DNA from: Actinomycetota bacterium
GTDB taxonomy: Bacteria > Actinomycetota > Thermoleophilia > Solirubrobacterales > Solirubrobacteraceae
Reading direction: 5' to 3'
Length of the DNA: 9,227 nucleotides
Assembly (NCBI GenBank): GCA_009699615.1
Contig: WLNV01000053.1
Span: 1-9,227 of the forward strand
Under the pieces are notes generated by a model. That model worked only from the letters and a program-made list of their open reading frames with translations. It was not told where the DNA came from and did not search any database. Shown here in pieces: positions 6,885 through 9,227 of the stretch; the stretch's first letter is position 1, and each line of letters starts with the position of its first letter. The translations under genes were made by a program, and so were the position numbers.

Positions 6885-7676
6885 ATGAACAGAGAACAGA
6901 AAATTGAAGCGGTCGCTGAGATCGCAGAGCAGATCGAGCAGTCGCAGGCGGTCTTCGCGATCGACTATCGCGGCATCACGGTGTCCGAAATTGCCTCGGT
7001 TCGCGCTGAGCTGAGCGCTGCCGATGCAAGTTTCCGCGTGGTCAAGAACTCGCTGACCGAGCTGGCCGCAGACAAGGCCGGAGCAGAGCACCTGAAGAGC
7101 CTGCTGCAAGGGCCGACGGCGCTGACCTTCGTTCGCGGTGACGCGGCGGCTGCAGCAAAGGCGATCTCAAACTTCAACCGCGAAACCGACCTTCTTCCGT
7201 TCAAGGGCGGAATGATGGACGGCGAGCCGCTCGAGGTTGATCAGATCAAGATCATCGCCCGCCTGCCTGCCCGTGAGGTTCTTTACGGCCAGCTGGTTGG
7301 AATGGTTGCCGCACCGGTCGGCGGACTCGTACGCAGCCTTGGTGGCCTGATCGGTGGACTCGCGACAGCGCTTGGGCAGATTCAGCTCCAGCGTGCCGAC
7401 GAGCCGCAGCCTGAAGCTGAGGCGGCTGCAGAACCTGAAGCAGCGCCTGAAGCAGAGGCAGCCGTAGAGGCCGAGACCCCTGACGCCGAAGAGGCTCCAG
7501 AGACCGAAGCTGACGCGGCACCAGAGACTGAAGCCGAAGCCGAAGAGGCTCCAACGGCCGAAGCAGAACCAGAGGCCGAGGCAGAGCCTGAAGCAGAGGC
7601 AAAAACAGAGACCGAAGAAGCACCAGAAGCAGAACCAGAAGCATCTTCCGACAACGAGGCGGACGCTTCGGCTTAG
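6885..7676 (+). CDS. rplJ: 50S ribosomal protein L10 with long acidic C-terminal tail
   Basis: L10 forms the base of the ribosomal stalk and holds the L7/L12 dimers. Residues 1-170 are a normal L10: MNREQKIEAVAEIAE start, SQAVFAIDYRGITVSE (20-35), FRVVKNSLTELA (50-61), the LQGPTALTFV segment (74-83), and a final Gly/Leu-rich helix (about 131-170) that in the family binds L12. Residues 171-263 form an extra tail made almost only of Ala, Glu, Pro, Thr and Asp, with a single Lys (K240). Total length is 263, against the usual 165-180. AGGAGG (6876-6881) lies only 3 nt before the ATG, close but usable, and lies within the L10 leader structure. rplL follows after 39 nt. The tail's role is unknown. 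Confidence 0.95.
   Translation: MNREQKIEAVAEIAEQIEQSQAVFAIDYRGITVSEIASVRAELSAADASFRVVKNSLTELAADKAGAEHLKSLLQGPTALTFVRGDAAAAAKAISNFNRETDLLPFKGGMMDGEPLEVDQIKIIARLPAREVLYGQLVGMVAAPVGGLVRSLGGLIGGLATALGQIQLQRADEPQPEAEAAAEPEAAPEAEAAVEAETPDAEEAPETEADAAPETEAEAEEAPTAEAEPEAEAEPEAEAKTETEEAPEAEPEASSDNEADASA
7395..7673 (+). repeat. Low-complexity Ala/Glu/Pro repeat region encoding the L10 tail
   Basis: This region encodes irregular repeats of EAEPEAEA, EEAPE and AAPE type units. Codons here shift toward GAA, GCA, CCA and ACA, especially 7600-7650, and are less GC-rich at third positions than in neighbouring ribosomal genes. The near-repetitive DNA (GAAGCAGA, GAAGCCGA, GCCTGAAGC variants) suggests growth by replication slippage. 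The frame stays intact to the stop, which indicates selection to keep the tail readable. Confidence 0.8.
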
Positions 7677-7699
7677 GCCGAGCTCGCCGAAGCGATCCC

Positions 7700-7705
7700 A
7701 GGAGG
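7700..7705 (+). promoter_or_regulatory. Strong ribosome binding site of rplL
   Basis: AGGAGG, continuing as GA, lies 10 nt before the rplL ATG. It is the best Shine-Dalgarno match in the cluster, which fits the need for several L12 copies per L10. Confidence 0.8.
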
Positions 7706-7715
7706 GAACAAGAAC

Positions 7716-8096
7716 ATGGCAACAACGACAGAAGCATGGATTGAAGAGCTGAAGGGCATTTCGGTGCTCGAGCTCAATGAGCGCGTAAAGGCGCTCGAAG
7801 AGGAGTTCGGCGTCTCGGCGACCGCAGTGGCAGCAGCCGCTCCGGCAGCTGCGGGCGGCGGCGACGCTGGCGGCGAAGAAGCCAGCTCAACGGTTGACGT
7901 GATTCTCACGTCGTCCGGCGACAAGAAGATCCAGGTCATCAAGGTTGTCCGCGCGGCGACCGGACTCGGTCTGAAGGAAGCCAAGGCTGTCGTCGATGAG
8001 GCGCCAGGCCCGATCAAGGAAGGCATTGAGCGCGAAGAAGCAGAGAAGCTCAAGGCTGAGATCGAAGAAGCGGGCGGAACGGTCGAACTTAAGTAG
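7716..8096 (+). CDS. rplL: 50S ribosomal protein L7/L12
   Basis: A 126-residue L7/L12, the only multi-copy ribosomal protein, which recruits translation GTPases. The N-terminal dimerisation and L10-binding domain (1-35, [19 protein letters not shown]) is followed by an Ala/Gly-rich hinge (about 36-57). The C-terminal factor-binding domain (58-126) carries the family signature [20 protein letters not shown] and [11 protein letters not shown]. The length is typical. The ATG is fixed by the strong AGGAGG at 7700-7705. The gene is co-transcribed with rplJ under the L10 leader. A strong hairpin lies 25 nt after its stop, and the next gene is a channel, not rpoB. Confidence 0.98.
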   Translation: MATTTEAWIEELKGISVLELNERVKALEEEFGVSATAVAAAAPAAAGGGDAGGEEASSTVDVILTSSGDKKIQVIKVVRAATGLGLKEAKAVVDEAPGPIKEGIEREEAEKLKAEIEEAGGTVELK

Positions 8097-8121
8097 TTCA
8101 GCCCTACCGTTACGAAGTGTC

Positions 8122-8147
8122 GAAGGGCGTCCTGCGGGGCGCCCTTC
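8122..8147 (+). terminator. Hairpin after rplL, probable terminator or attenuator
   Basis: GAAGGGCGTCC pairs with GGGCGCCCTTC to give an 11-bp stem (one G-U pair) closed by a TGCG loop. It lies 25 nt after the rplL stop. It is followed by TGCGTT and not a proper U run, so it may terminate only partly. This is the expected place for the attenuator that separates rplJL from rpoBC expression in many bacteria. No promoter is evident between it and the channel start, so the channel may depend on read-through. Confidence 0.65.
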
Positions 8148-8190
8148 TGCGTTCCCGGGGCTGTCCGGCGTGCCTGTTGGACTGTTGCCT

Positions 8191-8934
8191 GTGACTCACC
8201 GCTTCAACCTTGTCCGGCGCGCCGAAGCAAGCCACTCGTACGGCTTCGTGATGCTCTTTGTGGTCGCGACGATCATCCTCGCCGTGGCGATTCCCGAGAG
8301 CAGCCCGTGGAGGGCTTTGATCGTCGTCTGCCAGGCCTTCGCGGCCGTCATTGCCTGCTGGACTTCCGACGCGCCGAGACGCGTCTTCCGGGTGGTCCTG
8401 ATCTTCTCGAGCCTCGGCGTTCTCAGCGCCATCGGGCTCGGTGTCTTCGGCAGCACCAATTCGGTTGCCGGTCGAGCGGTGAACGTGATGGGTGTGATCG
8501 TCGTCGCCGCGGTGATCATCAGGGGCATCACGCTCGACATTCGCGCCGAAGGAGTGCGAGGACGCGCGGTTGCTGGGGCTCTCACGATCTATCTGCTCTT
8601 CGGAACGTTCTGTGGATTTGTCTACGGGCTGGAGGAGTCGATCAGTACCAACCCTGTGCTGCATGCGTCAAACTCGACTCTGAACGACGACGGGTCAACC
8701 TCGGCGAACATGTACTTCTCGTTCGTAACGCTCACGACCGTCGGTTATGGCGACCTCACTCCTGTCTCGGGCGGGGCCCGCGCGACGGCAATCTTTGAGG
8801 CTCTTGTTGGCCAGCTCTATCTGGTCGGCATCGTTGCGACGCTCGGAGGGGCACTCGGGAGAGGCAAGGGCGGCCTGCGGAAAGAGCTTGCTCCGCAGAC
8901 TGTCGGTGCGCCACCGACGAATTCCGATGGCTGA
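8191..8934 (+). CDS. Putative potassium channel, two-pore-helix (Ion_trans_2-like) membrane protein
   Basis: A membrane protein of about 247 residues. Numbered from the GTG at 8191, four hydrophobic segments (about 17-35, 42-58, 67-86, 97-113) precede a channel module: helix 125-148, a polar outer loop (about 149-171), pore helix MYFSFVTLT (174-182), the selectivity filter TVGYGD (183-188), and a final helix (about 198-221). This filter is diagnostic of K+-selective channels. The first segments show no regular Arg ladder, so voltage sensing is doubtful, and the short tail has no RCK/TrkA-N domain. The start is uncertain: GTG at 8170 and CTG/TTG codons at 8182/8185 are alternatives; GGA at 8179-8181 favours 8191. 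The frame is open back into rplL, but that part is out-of-frame rplL. It sits between rplL and rpoB, an unusual place for a channel. Confidence 0.85.
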   Translation: MTHRFNLVRRAEASHSYGFVMLFVVATIILAVAIPESSPWRALIVVCQAFAAVIACWTSDAPRRVFRVVLIFSSLGVLSAIGLGVFGSTNSVAGRAVNVMGVIVVAAVIIRGITLDIRAEGVRGRAVAGALTIYLLFGTFCGFVYGLEESISTNPVLHASNSTLNDDGSTSANMYFSFVTLTTVGYGDLTPVSGGARATAIFEALVGQLYLVGIVATLGGALGRGKGGLRKELAPQTVGAPPTNSDG

Positions 8935-8981
8935 TCCGTTAGACTGCCGAGATCGGTCAATAGTCGTAGCCGCCTAAGTGC

Positions 8982-9009
8982 GGACGCCGCGCCACATACG
9001 CGGTCGTCC
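8982..9009 (+). terminator. GC-rich hairpin downstream of the channel gene
   Basis: GGACGCCGCG (8982-8991) pairs with CGCGG-T-CGTCC (8999-9009), giving a 10-bp stem with one bulged T (9004) and a CCACATA loop. It starts 48 nt after the channel stop. No U run follows, so it is either a factor-dependent or weak terminator or a structure of the intercistronic RNA ahead of rpoB. Confidence 0.45.
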
Positions 9010-9035
9010 AGGGCGGGGTCCGTGAGTGCCGATGC

Positions 9036-9056
9036 GCCCCGCAGGTGGGGCCTGCG
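9036..9056 (+). promoter_or_regulatory. Two mutually exclusive hairpins upstream of rpoB
   Basis: GCCCC (9036-9040) can pair with GGGGC (9047-9051). Alternatively CGCAGG (9040-9045) can pair with CCTGCG (9051-9056). The two share bases, so only one can form at a time. Such an overlap can act as a switch, but in GC-rich DNA it can also arise by chance; no ligand or leader peptide is recognised. Confidence 0.35.
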
Positions 9057-9064
9057 TAGCCTTG

Positions 9065-9073
9065 TGCTATCTT
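9065..9073 (+). promoter_or_regulatory. rpoB: Candidate extended -10 promoter of rpoB
   Basis: TGC followed by TATCTT (hexamer 9068-9073) is a good extended -10 element. No -35 box is seen 17 nt upstream (GTGGGG), which extended -10 promoters may lack. It would start transcripts near 9080, giving a leader of about 66 nt before the rpoB start and letting rpoB be transcribed apart from rplJL and the channel gene. Confidence 0.4.
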
Positions 9074-9081
9074 CAGAAGTC

Positions 9082-9100
9082 GCGCGTGAAAGTCACGTGC
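9082..9100 (+). promoter_or_regulatory. Hairpin in the rpoB leader
   Basis: GCGCGTGA (9082-9089) pairs with TCACGTGC (9093-9100) over 8 bp with one G-U pair and an AAG loop. If transcription starts near 9080 this hairpin would sit at the very 5' end of the mRNA, where it could stabilise the message. Confidence 0.4.
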
Positions 9101-9133
9101 TCCTCGTAGTTGCCCCGTAAGCCTCTGAAACTC

Positions 9134-9138
9134 AGGAG
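9134..9138 (+). promoter_or_regulatory. Ribosome binding site deciding the rpoB TTG start
   Basis: AGGAG lies 7 nt before the TTG at 9146 and selects that codon. CTGA (9125-9128) can pair with TCAG (9132-9135), partly covering this site in a weak 4-bp hairpin. Confidence 0.75.
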
Positions 9139-9145
9139 ACGCAGC

Positions 9146-9227
9146 TTGTCCCGTGTAGACACTCCACGCACGCGCCGTACCTTCGCGCGCCTCGAAAGCA
9201 CTATCGATGTTCCCAACCTGATCGACA
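9146..9227 (+). CDS. rpoB: DNA-directed RNA polymerase subunit beta, N-terminal fragment (cut by window end)
   Basis: The first 27 codons of RpoB, the beta subunit that forms one side of the RNA polymerase active cleft. The visible residues include TFARLESTIDVPNLID, matching the conserved beginning of bacterial beta subunits (F-x-x-x-x-x-x-x-x-VPNLI-x-x-Q). The start is TTG at 9146, chosen because AGGAG lies 7 nt upstream and because no in-frame ATG or GTG lies between that site and the conserved region. The gene continues beyond the window, and rpoC is expected after it. It is separated from rplL by a channel gene and by about 1.05 kb, whereas rplL and rpoB are usually neighbours. Confidence 0.93.
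   Translation, partial: MSRVDTPRTRRTFARLESTIDVPNLID

Noticed and set aside
7395..7673. Repetitive DNA considered as a CRISPR or tandem array
   Set aside because: The units are short, degenerate and in frame with rplJ; there are no spacers.
7252..7737. Long minus-strand open frame across the L10 tail, Leu/Arg-rich
   Set aside because: It is the mirror of the repetitive Ala/Glu codons on the + strand; stop codons are scarce there by composition. It has no start site support or domain.
7996..8190. Upstream extension of the channel frame starting inside rplL
   Set aside because: The added residues are out-of-frame rplL sequence and cross the post-rplL hairpin. The membrane protein begins sensibly at 8170-8191.
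8110..8664. Minus-strand open frame of 184 codons opposite the channel gene
   Set aside because: Asp/Arg/His-rich, no recognisable fold, and it lies over a clear channel with an intact filter motif.
9022..9120. Small GTG-started frame of 32 codons ahead of rpoB, a possible leader peptide
   Set aside because: It has no run of one amino acid, no family resemblance and only a G-rich stretch as a ribosome site. If the promoter at 9065 is real, the frame would not be on the main rpoB transcript. It is likely chance in GC-rich DNA.

Overview
The window is a high-GC bacterial chromosome segment, most likely from a member of the Actinomycetota. A deep-branching lineage such as Thermoleophilia (Solirubrobacterales-like) is my best guess. 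The guess rests on GC-rich codon use, an alkaline-phosphatase-like protein of a type I recall from actinobacteria, a SecE with a very basic N-terminus, and an actinobacterial-style L10 leader. It comes from reading the proteins, not from a database search.

Left part (1-4174), accessory and metabolic genes. A phosphodiesterase/alkaline-phosphatase-superfamily protein cut by the window start (1-1077) is followed 2 nt later by a membrane acyltransferase-3 (1080-2204); the two look co-transcribed. On the opposite strand an MFS transporter (4174-2876) overlaps a stand-alone class I glutamine amidotransferase (2883-2188) by 8 nt. The amidotransferase and acyltransferase genes converge and overlap at their ends by 17 nt.

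Right part (4175-9227), the classic ribosomal/transcription cluster on the + strand: rpmG (L33, zinc-ribbon form), secE, nusG, rplK (L11), rplA (L1), an L10 leader, rplJ (L10), rplL (L7/L12), and the first 27 codons of rpoB (TTG start at 9146). These genes make the L11/L1/L10-L12 parts of the ribosome, the NusG elongation factor, the SecE translocon subunit and RNA polymerase beta. The L10 leader probably gives feedback control of rplJ-rplL.

Three things depart from the textbook layout. A six-helix potassium-channel-like gene with a TVGYGD filter (8191-8934) lies between rplL and rpoB. L10 carries a roughly 93-residue Ala/Glu/Pro tail beyond its normal end. SecE carries a roughly 130-residue N-terminal extension. 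The rplL-channel junction and the 211-nt channel-rpoB gap hold several hairpins and a possible extended -10 promoter, so rpoB may be transcribed partly apart from rplJL.

I saw no tRNA, rRNA, CRISPR array, insertion sequence or phage module. Nothing in the window is clearly a wholly new system; the channel in the rplL-rpoB gap and the acidic L10 tail are the best leads.
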